64,000 nt of DNA from NCBI RefSeq assembly GCF_013205025.1, contig NZ_JABMLE010000004.1, positions 608,543 to 672,542 on the forward strand, written 5' to 3'. Numbering within the stretch: position 1 is the first letter of the stretch; the number at the start of each line of letters is the position of its first letter. The translations under genes were made by a program, and so were the position numbers. The notes under the pieces are model-generated. The model was given only the letters and a program-made list of their open reading frames with translations. It had not been told where the DNA came from and made no database searches. Source of the stretch: Rathayibacter sp. VKM Ac-2857. Lineage in GTDB: Bacteria; Actinomycetota; Actinomycetes; Actinomycetales; Microbacteriaceae. Below are positions 48,172-57,054 of the stretch, one piece after another.

Positions 48172-49458
48172 ATGACTGCCGCTCCGGACTCCCGCGCTTG
48201 GCGGCGGTCGCCCGCCACGCCCGATCAGCGCCGGGCCGACGTCGCGACCGCCGCCGTCCTCTTCGGCGCCGCCGTGCTCTCGCTGGTGCTCGGCCGCGCG
48301 ATCGGGCTGTTCACCGATCCCGCGTCGCCCGCGCTGAGCGCCGCCGTGCTCGCCGTCGTGGTCCTGCCGCTCGCGTTCCGGCGGGCGGCGCCCGTCGCGG
48401 TGCTCGCCGTCATCGGGGCCGCGTTCCTGCTGGTCGGCGAGCTGCGGGTGCCCGAGCTCACGATCAGCAACATCGCGCTCTTCATGGCGCTCTACAGCGT
48501 CGGCGCCTGGGAGCAGAACCGGACGCGGGCGGGCTGGGCGCGCGGCGTGCTCGTCGCCGTGATGGCGGTCTGGCTGCTGATCACGTTCTTCCGCGCGAGC
48601 ACCCAGGACCTCGACTTCGACGGCGCCGGCATCGGCGCGCTCACCCCGGTCGCGGCCTACATGCTCCAGCAGATCCTGATCAACGTCCTCTACTTCGCCG
48701 GCGCCTGGTGGTTCGGCGACCACGCCTGGGCCTCCGCCCGGCAGCGCGCCCTGACCGACCTGCGCACCCGCCAGCTCGAGGAGGAGCAGTCCACCGTCGC
48801 CCGCCAGGCGATCACGATCGAGCGGCTGCGGATCGCGCGCGAGCTGCACGACGCGGTGGCCCACCACGTCTCGCTGATGGGCGTCCAGGCCGGAGCGGCG
48901 CGGATGCTCGTCGACGCGGACCCGGCGAAGGCGCACGAGCAGCTCCGGGCGCTGGAAGGGACCTCGCGCGCTGCGGTCGGCGAGCTCTACCAGCTGCTCG
49001 GCACGCTGCGCGACGAGGAGTCCGTGCTCGATCCGGTCACCGCCTCGCTCGATCTGAATTCGCTGCCGGCGCTGGTCGCGGACGCCGAGGCCTCGGGTCT
49101 GCGCGTCTCGCTCGAGGTGGTCGGCGAGCCCGTCAGCCTCCCCGCGCTGGTCGGCCTGAACCTCTACCGCATCGCGCAGGAGTCGCTCACGAACGTCCTC
49201 AAGCACGCCGGGCCCGGCACCCGCGCGCGCGTGCACCTGCGCTACGAGGGCGACTCGGTCGAGCTCGAGGTCGCCGACGACGGGCTCGGGCGGCCGGGTC
49301 CGCGCCGGCAGAGCGGCGGCCTCGGGCTGCTGGGGATGCGCGAGCGCGCGGCGACCCTCGACGGAACCCTCGAGGCGGGGCCGCGGGCCGGCTCCGGCTG
49401 GGTCGTCCGCGTCGCCGTGCCGCTCGCCATGCGCGCAGGAGCGAGGGAGCGGACGTGA
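48172..49458 (+). CDS. Sensor histidine kinase (DesK/NarX type, HisKA_3)
   Basis: A 428-aa kinase: about five membrane helices in the first ~185 residues with little outside, a coiled linker (RTRQLEEEQSTVARQA), then the HisKA_3 dimer domain with phospho-acceptor H226 in RIARELHDAVAHHVSLMGVQ, and the HATPase_c domain (NLYRIAQESLTNVLKHAGPG, LEVADDGLGRPGPRRQSGGL). The small sensing part suggests a membrane or wall-stress signal. GTGA overlap with the response regulator gene. Confidence 0.93.
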   Translation: MTAAPDSRAWRRSPATPDQRRADVATAAVLFGAAVLSLVLGRAIGLFTDPASPALSAAVLAVVVLPLAFRRAAPVAVLAVIGAAFLLVGELRVPELTISNIALFMALYSVGAWEQNRTRAGWARGVLVAVMAVWLLITFFRASTQDLDFDGAGIGALTPVAAYMLQQILINVLYFAGAWWFGDHAWASARQRALTDLRTRQLEEEQSTVARQAITIERLRIARELHDAVAHHVSLMGVQAGAARMLVDADPAKAHEQLRALEGTSRAAVGELYQLLGTLRDEESVLDPVTASLDLNSLPALVADAEASGLRVSLEVVGEPVSLPALVGLNLYRIAQESLTNVLKHAGPGTRARVHLRYEGDSVELEVADDGLGRPGPRRQSGGLGLLGMRERAATLDGTLEAGPRAGSGWVVRVAVPLAMRAGARERT

Positions 49459-50150
49459 GCGGCATCCGCGTCGTGCTCGTCGACGACCACGCGCTGATGC
49501 GGCAGGGCATCCGCACGATCCTCTCGCTGCAGCCCGGCATCGAGGTGGTCGGCGAGGCCTCCAACGGCGAGGAGGCCGTCGAGGTCGTGGCGCGCACCCG
49601 GCCGGACGTCGTCTGCATGGACGTGGAGATGCCCGGGATCGGCGGGCTCGAGGCGACCCGGCGGATCCTCGCCGAGCCCGGCGCGATCGTGCAGGTGCTC
49701 GTGCTGACCACCTTCGAGCGCGAGGACTACCTGCTGGCGGCGCTGGAGGCCGGCGCGAGCGGCTTCCTGCTGAAGAACTCGCCGCCGGAGCGCCTCGTCG
49801 CCGGCGTCCGCGCGATCGCGGCGGGCGACGCCCTGCTCGCGCCGGAGCTGACCCGGGCCGTCATCGAGCGCGCCGTCGCCCGCGAGCGGGACCGGCCGCC
49901 CGCGCTTCCTCCGGCGGCGGCACCCGAGAACCTGACCGCCCGCGAGACCGAGGTGCTCCGCCTGCTCGCCCAGGGCCTCTCCAACGACGAGATCGCCGAG
50001 CTGCTGACCGTCGGCCGCGCGACGGTCAAGACCCACGTCTCGAACGTGCTCACCAAGCTCTCGCTCCGCGACCGGGTGCAGGCCGTCGCGTTCGCCTACC
50101 GCTCCGGTCTGGTCGACCCGCGACGGGCGACGGACGCTCCTCCGTCCTGA
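49455..50150 (+). CDS. NarL/LuxR family response regulator
   Basis: A 231-aa regulator: receiver domain (VVLVDDHALMRQGIRTILSL) with phospho-acceptor D56 in VCMDVEMPGIGG, conserved Thr and Lys (LVLTTFE, FLLKNSPP), and a C-terminal LuxR-type HTH (LTARETEVLRLLAQGLSNDE, IAELLTVGRATVKTHVSNVL). Partner of the adjacent kinase. The ABC exporter genes 89 bases downstream are the likely targets. Confidence 0.93.
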   Translation: MSGIRVVLVDDHALMRQGIRTILSLQPGIEVVGEASNGEEAVEVVARTRPDVVCMDVEMPGIGGLEATRRILAEPGAIVQVLVLTTFEREDYLLAALEAGASGFLLKNSPPERLVAGVRAIAAGDALLAPELTRAVIERAVARERDRPPALPPAAAPENLTARETEVLRLLAQGLSNDEIAELLTVGRATVKTHVSNVLTKLSLRDRVQAVAFAYRSGLVDPRRATDAPPS

Positions 50151-50203
50151 GGCGGAGACCGCCGTTCACCCCCGCGCCGGAGGTGCCGGCGACGCCCTCT
50201 CCG

Positions 50204-50209
50204 TAGCGT
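50204..50209 (+). promoter_or_regulatory. -10 hexamer TAGCGT of the ABC exporter operon
   Basis: TAGCGT, then a ~30-base leader with the strong ribosome binding site GAGGAGG before ATG 50240. Unlike its neighbours this operon is not leaderless. Confidence 0.45.
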
Positions 50210-50239
50210 GGAGGGGTCAGTCGGATCCGAGGAGGTCGC

Positions 50240-51163
50240 ATGCTCAGCGTGCAGAACATCAGTCGCAGTTTCGGGACGCATCGCGCCGTCGACGACGTCA
50301 GCTTCGACGTCGGGCGGGGCCGGCTCACCGGCTTCGTCGGCGGCAACGGCGCCGGGAAGACCACGACGATGCGGATGATCCTCGGCGTCCTGCGGCCCGA
50401 CTCCGGTGAGGTGACGCTGGACGGCACGCCGGTCGGCCAGGCCGCGCTGCACGGCTTCGGCTACATGCCCGAGGAGCGCGGCCTCTACCCGAAGATGGAG
50501 ATCGGCGAGCAGCTCGCCTACCTCGCCCGGCTGCACGGGATCGACAAGGCCACCGCCGTCCAGCGCGCGGACGACCTGCTCGAGCGCCTCGGCCTGATCG
50601 AGCGCCGCCGCGACAAGCTCGAGGCGCTCTCGCTCGGCAACCAGCAGCGCGTGCAGGTGGCGGCCGCCCTGGTGCACGACCCGGACGTGCTGATCATGGA
50701 CGAGCCGTTCTCCGGACTCGACCCGCTCGCGGTCGACGAGGTCGTCACGGTGATCGCCGAGCACGCCGCCCGCGGCATCCCGGTGCTGTTCTCCTCCCAT
50801 CAGCTCGACGTGGTCGAGCGGCTCTGCGACGACCTGGTGATCATCGCCGGCGGCCAGGTGAAGGCCGCGGGCGAGCGCGAGGCGCTGCGCGAGCAGTACT
50901 CCGGCGACCGGTGGTCGCTCGAGATCGACGGCGACGCGGGCTGGGTCCGCGGCGTCCCCGGCGTCGAGGTGGAGGAGCTGGCCGGTACGTCGGTGCTCTT
51001 CCACGCTGACCCGCGAGCCGCCGACGCCGTGCTGCGCGCGGCCGTCGAGCGCGGCGCCGTGTCGTCGTTCCGGCCCGTGCGGCCGACCCTCGGAGAGATC
51101 TTCCGGGACATCGTGGTGAGCGCGCCCGCGGGCGCCGAGAGGAAGACGGAGGCGGTCCGATGA
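50240..51163 (+). CDS. ABC exporter ATP-binding protein (NatA-like)
   Basis: A 307-aa ATPase: Walker A VGGNGAGKTTTMRMIL, Q-loop region FGYMPEERGLYPKM, an unusual signature LSLGNQQRVQVAAALV (LSxGNQQ, as in NatA/YhaQ-like exporters), Walker B VLIMDEPFSGLDPLA, switch VLFSSHQLDVVERL. The C-terminal ~80 residues are a regulatory domain. Pairs with the ABC-2 permease, overlapping it by ATGA. Confidence 0.93.
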   Translation: MLSVQNISRSFGTHRAVDDVSFDVGRGRLTGFVGGNGAGKTTTMRMILGVLRPDSGEVTLDGTPVGQAALHGFGYMPEERGLYPKMEIGEQLAYLARLHGIDKATAVQRADDLLERLGLIERRRDKLEALSLGNQQRVQVAAALVHDPDVLIMDEPFSGLDPLAVDEVVTVIAEHAARGIPVLFSSHQLDVVERLCDDLVIIAGGQVKAAGEREALREQYSGDRWSLEIDGDAGWVRGVPGVEVEELAGTSVLFHADPRAADAVLRAAVERGAVSSFRPVRPTLGEIFRDIVVSAPAGAERKTEAVR

Positions 51164-52314
51164 CGACGAGCAGCACGCGGAGCACGGGCAGCACGCGGAG
51201 CGCGAGCGGCACCGGCGCCGGCGCCCAGGACGGCCGGCTGAGCACCTGGGGCGCGACGCTCCTCGTCGCCGAGCGCGAGATCCTCTCGCAGATCCGCTCG
51301 AAGGCGTTCATCGTCTCCACCGTCATCACGCTCGTGCTGGTGATCGGCGGGATCGTGCTCGGCAACGTGCTGAGCAGCCGCACCGCCGACGCGACCCCTG
51401 TGGCGGTCGTCGGCTCCGTTGCGTCCTCGTTGTCCGCCGCCGACGCCCTCGACGTCACTGAGGTCGGGAGCGTCGCCGAGGCGGAGGAGCTGGTGCGCTC
51501 CGGCGACGTCGACGCGGCGCTCGTCCCCAGCGACGACGCGATCGGGTTCTCGATCCTCGCCCTCGACGAGGCACCGGAAGGGCTGGTCTCCGCGCTCTCC
51601 GCGAGCCCCGCCGTCGAGCTCCTCGAGCCCTCCGAGACGCCGTCCGGACTGCGCACCCTGATCGGACTGGCCTTCGGACTGGTGTTCATGCTCGCCGTGC
51701 TCGGCTCGGGCGCGACGATCATGCAGAACACCGTGCAGGAGAAGCAGTCCCGCATCGTCGAGATCCTGCTCGCCGCCGTGCCCGCCCGGGCGCTCCTGGC
51801 CGGCAAGATCCTCGGCAATTCGGTGATCGGCGTCGGCACGGCCGCCGCGATCGCCGCCGCGTCGGCGCTCGGGCTCGCGATCACGGGGCAGACCGAGCTA
51901 CTGGATCTGCTCTCCGCGCCGCTGATCTGGTTCGTGGTGTTCTTCGTCTTCGGCTTCGTCCTGGTCGCGAGCGTCTTCGCGGCCGGCGCCGCGCTCGTCT
52001 CCCGCCAGGAGGACACCGGCTCGGTGATGACGCCCGCGATGATGCTCGTGATGGTGCCGTACTTCGGCGTCGTGCTCTTCGGCGACAACCCGCTGGTGAT
52101 GACGATCCTGTCCTACGTGCCGTTCAGCGCCCCCGTCGCGATGCCCGTGCGGCTGTTCTTCGGCGAGGCGGAGTGGTGGGAGCCGCTGCTCTCGCTCGGC
52201 CTCCTCGTCGTCGCGACAGCCGCCGTGATGGCCGTCGCCAGCCGCATCTACACCAACTCCCTGCTCCGCATGGGCTCCCGCGTCCGCCTCCGCGACGCCC
52301 TGACCGCGAGCTGA
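51160..52314 (+). CDS. ABC exporter permease (NatB-like, ABC-2 type)
   Basis: A 384-aa ABC-2 permease: Ser/Thr/Gly-rich start, first helix (AFIVSTVITLVLVIGGIVLG), a ~150-residue outer domain, then five or six helices (GLAFGLVFMLAVLGSGATIM, WFVVFFVFGFVLVASVFAAG, LLSLGLLVVATAAVMAVASR). VQEKQSRIVEILLAAVPARA, preceding the third helix, is typical of the NatB group. With the TCS upstream it resembles sodium, bacitracin or stress exporters; the substrate cannot be named. Confidence 0.92.
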   Translation: MTTSSTRSTGSTRSASGTGAGAQDGRLSTWGATLLVAEREILSQIRSKAFIVSTVITLVLVIGGIVLGNVLSSRTADATPVAVVGSVASSLSAADALDVTEVGSVAEAEELVRSGDVDAALVPSDDAIGFSILALDEAPEGLVSALSASPAVELLEPSETPSGLRTLIGLAFGLVFMLAVLGSGATIMQNTVQEKQSRIVEILLAAVPARALLAGKILGNSVIGVGTAAAIAAASALGLAITGQTELLDLLSAPLIWFVVFFVFGFVLVASVFAAGAALVSRQEDTGSVMTPAMMLVMVPYFGVVLFGDNPLVMTILSYVPFSAPVAMPVRLFFGEAEWWEPLLSLGLLVVATAAVMAVASRIYTNSLLRMGSRVRLRDALTAS

Positions 52315-52363
52315 CCCCCTCCACGCTGATCGAGCAGCGTGTCTGCCGACTCACCCTGCTGAG

Positions 52364-52669
52364 GACGGCGGGTCTCGATACGCCCCTCCGGGGCTACTCG
52401 ACCAGCATAGGAAGGGCGATGACGCGCGCCTCGCCCCCCTGCATGCTGATCGAGTAGCCCGCATCGCGGGCGTATCGAGATCCACCCTCCCGACGACGGC
52501 GGGTCTCGATACGCCCCTCCGGGGCTACTCGACCAGCATGGGAAGGGCGATGACGCGCGCCTCGCCCCCCCTGCATGCTGATCGAGTAGCCCGCGCAGCG
52601 GGCGTATCGAGATCCACGCGACTGAGGACGGCGGTGTCGTTACGCCCCTCCGGGGCTGCTCGACCAGCA
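52364..52669 (+). repeat. Tandem 131-bp duplication built of repeat modules
   Basis: Copy A 52364-52494 and copy B 52495-52626 are near identical, including the unique spacer GGAAGGGCGATGACGCGCGC, and a partial third copy runs to 52669. Each has a right module (hairpin CCCCTCCGGGG), the spacer, and a left module (hairpin CCCGCATCGCGGG or CCCGCGCAGCGGG). A truncated left module precedes it at about 52324. The remainder to 52828 holds no gene that I can support. Confidence 0.88.
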
Positions 52670-52828
52670 GAGGAGCTTCCCGAAGCCGCGCACCGACGAT
52701 CCCGCGCCAGGTCGGCTGCATCGCGCCAATCATTCGACTGATCCGCACCGGAGACCGAGGATTGCGGGACCCGTCCGGCATCGGCCGCCCGACGGGTCGC
52801 GAGGAGCCGTTCGACCCAGGGGGATCTC

Positions 52829-53386
52829 ATGTCCGACAGTCGTTCCGACGATCCGGGAGTCACCCGCAGGGCCGCGATCGCCTGGGCGGCACCTGTCGTC
52901 GCCGCGGCGGTCGGCGCCCCCGGGGCCACCGCGTCCGCCCCGCGACGACTCGAGGTCGGACCGTACGTCGGCCTCTTCCTGGACTCCCTGTCGTCGGGGA
53001 ACTTCATCCTCGAGCTCCGGGCAGCGCACAGCGGACCGATCGGAGCACCGGTCGAGCTCCTCAGCGACGCCCGGATGGACGTCACCACGGAGCACGACGT
53101 CGCGCACTGGTCGGAGTGGCTCCTCGTCGACGGCCCGCACTCCGCCCACCTCGTGGTCCCGGCCGGGAGCTATCGGAGCGGCGGCATGTACACGGACCGG
53201 GACGGGCGGGTGATGCAGGTGGCGTCCCTCGGACCGGGGCGGATGTACTGCGCGCTGACGCCGCTTCCCTCCGGCAGCTTCCGTGTCACGGCGACCGTGA
53301 CGCGAGGCCCCGTCGCCCCCGAGACGAAGGGTGAGGCCCCCGCGTTCCTCGGCCTCCCGACCCGGACGGTCAGCGTCGACGTCTGA
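52829..53386 (+). CDS. Secreted protein with twin-arginine-like signal
   Basis: A 185-aa protein with the N-terminal region GVTRRAAIAWAAPVVAAAVG and a cleavage site near GATASA, which fits a Tat-type signal (RR followed by a moderately hydrophobic core). The mature ~145 residues are strand-rich (FILELRAAHSGPIGAPVELL, SAHLVVPAGSYRSGGMYTDR, SFRVTATVTRGPV). Homologues with 'TRRAAIAWAAPVV' signals are common in actinobacteria but of unknown function. CAGGGGGATCTC supports ATG 52829. Flanked by repeat clusters on both sides. Confidence 0.8.
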   Translation: MSDSRSDDPGVTRRAAIAWAAPVVAAAVGAPGATASAPRRLEVGPYVGLFLDSLSSGNFILELRAAHSGPIGAPVELLSDARMDVTTEHDVAHWSEWLLVDGPHSAHLVVPAGSYRSGGMYTDRDGRVMQVASLGPGRMYCALTPLPSGSFRVTATVTRGPVAPETKGEAPAFLGLPTRTVSVDV

Positions 53387-53402
53387 GGGCGGCGGCGGCG
53401 GG

Positions 53403-53479
53403 CAGGTCTCGATACGCCCCTGCGGGGCTACTCGACCAGCATGTGGAGCGCACACCCCTGCGGGGCTGCTCGACCAGCA
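53403..53479 (+). repeat. Two repeat modules in tandem
   Basis: A right module (53403-53441) and a shortened copy, CACACCCCTGCGGGGCTGCT then CGACCAGCA (53451-53479), starting 17 bases after the upstream stop. Confidence 0.85.
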
Positions 53480-53519
53480 GAGCAGGTGGCAGCACCTCAC
53501 GCGGGCTGCAGGGTTTCCG

Positions 53520-53644
53520 TGCTGATCGAGTAGCCCGCGCAGCGGGCGTATCGAGATCCACCAGCGTCGGAAGGACGAGTCTGCAGACCCGCTCTGCTGG
53601 CGACGCCGGGTCTCGATACGCCCCTGCGGGGCTACTCGACCAGC
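53520..53644 (+). repeat. Full-length composite palindromic element (125 bp)
   Basis: Left module with hairpin CCCGCGCAGCGGG, linker with GTCTGCAGACCCGC, right module with hairpin CCCCTGCGGGG. Same orientation and length as 6633 and 35872. Confidence 0.92.
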
Positions 53645-53645
53645 A

Positions 53646-53760
53646 CGAAGGGCGCATGCCCCTCAGGGTCTGCTCGACCAGCATGAAGGGCGCATGCCCT
53701 CGCGAAGCTGCTCGACCAGCAAGGAGGACGCACGCCCTTCTAGGGCTGCTCGACCAGCAG
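53646..53760 (+). repeat. Three tandem ~38-bp right-module derivatives
   Basis: Units of about 37-40 bases, each GAAGGGCGCATGCCC-like, a short hairpin, and CTGCTCGACCAGCA. They run to 12 bases from the stop codon of the convergent dehydrogenase gene. Confidence 0.85.
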
Positions 53761-53772
53761 GCGGCGCTCCCG

Positions 53773-55176
53773 CTACCAGCCCTCGGGGCCCGTGCTGCCG
53801 GCCTCGTACTCGTCGAGGGGGGTGCCGCCCTCGGCCCAGTGCGAGAGCACCGGGGTGACGATGCGCCAGCACTGCTCGGCGACGGCGCCCGGGACCGACA
53901 GCAGGGTGTCGCCCTGGAGGATGCCGGCGAGCACCTGCGCGTAGGGGTCGAGCGTGGCCGCGCCGGGCTGCGCCTCCAGGGTGGTGCGCTCGACGTCGGT
54001 CAGATCGTCGGCGCTGTTGACCAGCAGGTCGAGGCTCACGGCGCCGCCCTTGAGCGACATCCGCAGGACGGTGCCGGACGCGTCATCGTCGCCGGAGCGG
54101 AGGCCCCGCGGCGGCGTCGCGGCGCGGAAGTGCACGGCGACCTCGTGGCGCGGGTCGCCGATCGCCTTGCCGGAGCGGAGGACGAACGGCACGCCGGCCC
54201 AGCGGGGCGTGTCGACCTGGAGCAGCAGCTGCGCGAGCGTCTCGGTACCGGCCTCGGGATCGACGTCGGGCTCGTCGACGTAGGACGGGAAGAACCGGCC
54301 GTCGACCCGGCCCTCGGTGTAGCGGGCACGGCGGGCGGTGGCGGGGTCGTCGCGCCAGAGGCGGACGGCGCCGAGCGCCTCCGCCATCCGGTCGTGCACG
54401 TCCTGCGGCGAGACCTCGTCCGGGCGCTCCATCGTGGTCAGCGCGAGCACCATCAGCAGGTGGCTCTGCAGCATGTCGCGCAGGGCGCCGGTGCCGTCGT
54501 AGAAGGCGGCGCGCCCCTCGATCCCGAGGGTCTCGTCGTAGACGATCTCGACCTTCTCGATCTGCTCGGCGCTCCAGCTCGTCTCGAGCAGGCGGTTGCC
54601 GAAGCGCAGGCCCAGCATGCCCATCACGGTCGCGTTGCCGAGGAAGTGGTCGACGCGCCAGAGGCGGTCCTCGGAGATCACCGGGGCGAAGGCGGCGTTG
54701 AGCGCGATCGCGTCGTCGAGGTCCTCGCCGAACGGCTTCTCGATCGCGACGACGAGGTCCTCCGGGAGGTCCAGCTTCGAGAGCGAGTCGGCGACCCTGT
54801 GCCCCATCGCCGGCGGCAGCGCGACGTAGAGCACGGGCGTCGACGGGCAGGCGTCGAGCAACGCCTTCAGCTGCTCCGGGTCGGAGGCGTCGGTCGCGAC
54901 GAACCGGGCGCGCGAGGCGAGCGCGTCGACGGTGTGCGCGGCGATCCCGGCGGCCTCCAGGCTGCGGCGGACGAGCCCCTGCCACTCGTCGTCGCTCTGC
55001 GGAGTGCGCGCGGCGCCGATCAGGGTCAGCTCGGAGTCGCGGGCGAGCTCCGCGACGCGGCCGAGGCCCGGCAGGAGCAGTCGCTCGGTGAGGTCGCCGC
55101 CCGCCCCGAGGATCGCGATGGTGCGCCGGGTGCTCTCGAGGGCGGTGGCCTCGGGGATGCCGATCGGGTCGGTCAT
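53773..55176 (-). CDS. Glucose-6-phosphate dehydrogenase family protein, divergent
   Basis: A 467-aa Zwf homologue. TIAILGAGGDLTERLLLPGL binds NADP, EKPFGED (from 146) is conserved, and GALRDMLQSHLLMVLALTTM carries the second catalytic His. The active-site box reads RVDHFLGN (H177), where canonical enzymes have RIDHYLGK: the phosphate-contacting Tyr and Lys are Phe and Asn (N181). So it may use another substrate than glucose 6-phosphate. No opcA, tal or gnd gene is adjacent. CAGGAGGAGACACC before ATG 55176 is a strong start. Confidence 0.88.
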   Translation of the reverse strand: MTDPIGIPEATALESTRRTIAILGAGGDLTERLLLPGLGRVAELARDSELTLIGAARTPQSDDEWQGLVRRSLEAAGIAAHTVDALASRARFVATDASDPEQLKALLDACPSTPVLYVALPPAMGHRVADSLSKLDLPEDLVVAIEKPFGEDLDDAIALNAAFAPVISEDRLWRVDHFLGNATVMGMLGLRFGNRLLETSWSAEQIEKVEIVYDETLGIEGRAAFYDGTGALRDMLQSHLLMVLALTTMERPDEVSPQDVHDRMAEALGAVRLWRDDPATARRARYTEGRVDGRFFPSYVDEPDVDPEAGTETLAQLLLQVDTPRWAGVPFVLRSGKAIGDPRHEVAVHFRAATPPRGLRSGDDDASGTVLRMSLKGGAVSLDLLVNSADDLTDVERTTLEAQPGAATLDPYAQVLAGILQGDTLLSVPGAVAEQCWRIVTPVLSHWAEGGTPLDEYEAGSTGPEGW

Positions 55177-55283
55177 GGTGTCTCCTCCTGTGCGTCGGGA
55201 TGGCTGTGCTCGGGGTGCGTCGTCACGGTATCCGACCGCTCCTGCTCCCCCGCCGAGAGCGCCGGCACCCGCGCCGTCGGCCC

Positions 55284-56171
55284 TCACGCCTCGGGGATCG
55301 AGCGCTCGAACAGCGCCGGCCGCTCCACGTCGGGGTCGGGGCCGCTGCGGACGCCGGTGTCGAGAGCGTCGATGCGGGCGAGCTCGTCCTCGCTCAGCTC
55401 GAAGTCGAAGACGTCGATGTTCGCGGCGATCCGCTCCGGGTTCGTCGACTTGGGGATCGCGGAGCGGCCCTGCTGCAGGTGCCAGCGCAGCATCACCTGC
55501 GCCGGGCTCTTGCCGTGCTCGGCCGCGATCGCGCCGATCGTCGCGTCGTCCATCACGCTGCGGCGCTCGTCGCCCCAGCCGGGGTAGAAGGTGATGCCGC
55601 CGATCGGCGACCAGGCCTGGGTGAGGATCCCGCGCTCGGCGTGCTCGCGGCGCAGGTCGGGCTGCGCGAAGTAGGGGTGCAGCTCGACCTGGTTGACGGC
55701 CGGGATCACGTCCACCTCGGCGAGGAGGCGCGCGAGGTGCGCGGGCGTGAAGTTGCTGACGCCGATCGCGCGCACACCGCCGTCCGCGAGCAGCTTCTCG
55801 AGGGCCCTGTACGCAGCGATCGTGCTGTCGAAGCGCGACGGGACGGGCTGGTGCAGGATCAGCAGGTCGAGCTGCTCGACGCCGAGCTTGCCCGTCGCCT
55901 TCTCGAACGCGTGCAGCGTCTCGTCGTAGCCGTAGTCGGTGACCCAGACCTTCGTCTCGACGAACACCTCCGAGCGGTCCAGGCCCGAGCGGCGGATCCC
56001 CTCGCCGACCTCGCGCTCGTTGCCGTAGGCGGCCGCGGTGTCGATGTGGCGGTAGCCGGCCTCGAGGGCGGACAGCACGGCGGCCGTCGTCTCCTCGGGC
56101 GAGCTCTGGAAGACGCCGAGCCCGAGGGAGGGGAGGGTGACGCCGTTGTTGAGGGTGAGCTGCTGAGTCAT
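55284..56171 (-). CDS. Aldo/keto reductase
   Basis: A 295-aa AKR. The catalytic tetrad is complete: D44 and Y49 (GYRHIDTAAAYGNE), K74 (VFVETKVW), H107 (LLILHQPVP). GVSNFTPAHLARLL and VNQVELHPYFAQPDL are family motifs, and IPKSTNPERIAANIDVFDFE binds the NADPH adenosine phosphate. Typical of the 2,5-diketo-gluconate reductase-like subgroup; substrate not predictable. Minus-strand TAGCGT 6 bases before the ATG. The dehydrogenase gene lies 107 bases downstream on the same strand with its own ribosome site. Confidence 0.93.
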   Translation of the reverse strand: MTQQLTLNNGVTLPSLGLGVFQSSPEETTAAVLSALEAGYRHIDTAAAYGNEREVGEGIRRSGLDRSEVFVETKVWVTDYGYDETLHAFEKATGKLGVEQLDLLILHQPVPSRFDSTIAAYRALEKLLADGGVRAIGVSNFTPAHLARLLAEVDVIPAVNQVELHPYFAQPDLRREHAERGILTQAWSPIGGITFYPGWGDERRSVMDDATIGAIAAEHGKSPAQVMLRWHLQQGRSAIPKSTNPERIAANIDVFDFELSEDELARIDALDTGVRSGPDPDVERPALFERSIPEA

Positions 56172-56177
56172 CCCTCC

Positions 56178-56183
56178 ACGCTA
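56178..56183 (-). promoter_or_regulatory. -10 hexamer TAGCGT of the aldo/keto reductase gene
   Basis: Minus-strand TAGCGT, 6 bases (GGAGGG) before ATG 56171. The GGAGGG could also act as a very short ribosome site. Confidence 0.5.
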
Positions 56184-56235
56184 GGACGCGAGCGCGGCCG
56201 CTGGGAGGGGTTGGCAGTACCCGTCGGACGGGGCA

Positions 56236-57054
56236 TCACGTGGCCGCGGCGCGCGCCTTCCGGTCGCGCCGCTCGCGCCGGTCGCTGCGGGCGACACTGA
56301 TCACCAGCGCGATCGAGAGGCCGATGAGCACGTACTCGACGAGGGCGGTGACGGCATCGCCGCCGAAGCTGGGCGCGGCACTCTGGTCGTCGCCGCCCTG
56401 CTGCAGGAAGCGGGCGAAGTCGCCCAGGCCGTGCAGCACGATGGGCACCCAGAGCGTCCCGGTCGCCCGCAGTGCGCCGTAGAAGATCGCGCCGTCCATC
56501 GCGAGGAAGGCGACGGCGAGTGCGGTCGCGGGCAGCGGGACGCCGTTGAGGAGGTAGCCCGCGGTGTGCGCGAGGCCGAAGGCGATCGAGGTGATCAGCA
56601 GCGCGGCGAGCTCGCCGTGGTGGCCGAGGACCGCGACGCGGAAGAGGCCGCGGAAGTACAGCTCCTCGCCGGCGCCGATCAGGAGGCAGCCGATCAGGAA
56701 GACCAGCACCATCGGCAGCTCCCGCTCCGCCCACGGCACGGCGAGCAGGAGCAGCACGGTCTGCACGACGAGGACGAAGGGGATCGCGAGCAGCCACCAG
56801 CGGCGGCGCTCGGTGAACGGCGACGGCGCGGTCCAGGCCTCGCGGAGCCAGCCCGCGCGCCGGGCGAACAGCAGCCCGACGACGATCAGCACCCCGACGG
56901 GGAGCCAGGTGCCGATGACGAAGTCGAGGGTCTCGTCGCCACCCGCGAGCGGGTCGAGCAGGGTGCCGACGCCGGCCGCGATCAGCACGTAGAGCACGGC
57001 GGCGACGACGCCCACGGCGATGACGCGCGGGACCGGACGGCGCTCGGCGGTCAT
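56236..57054 (-). CDS. CPBP family intramembrane metalloprotease (second of pair)
   Basis: A 272-aa CAAX-protease/bacteriocin-processing (Abi) family protein with about eight membrane helices. The catalytic motif EELYFRG (EExxxR) follows LIGCLLIGAG, and FGLAHTAGY and VLHGLGDF supply the His residues. It should be a membrane protease. ATGA overlap with an upstream, distinct CPBP gene makes a rare coupled pair. Possible roles include self-immunity or prenyl-protein processing; none is shown. Confidence 0.9.
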   Translation of the reverse strand: MTAERRPVPRVIAVGVVAAVLYVLIAAGVGTLLDPLAGGDETLDFVIGTWLPVGVLIVVGLLFARRAGWLREAWTAPSPFTERRRWWLLAIPFVLVVQTVLLLLAVPWAERELPMVLVFLIGCLLIGAGEELYFRGLFRVAVLGHHGELAALLITSIAFGLAHTAGYLLNGVPLPATALAVAFLAMDGAIFYGALRATGTLWVPIVLHGLGDFARFLQQGGDDQSAAPSFGGDAVTALVEYVLIGLSIALVISVARSDRRERRDRKARAAAT

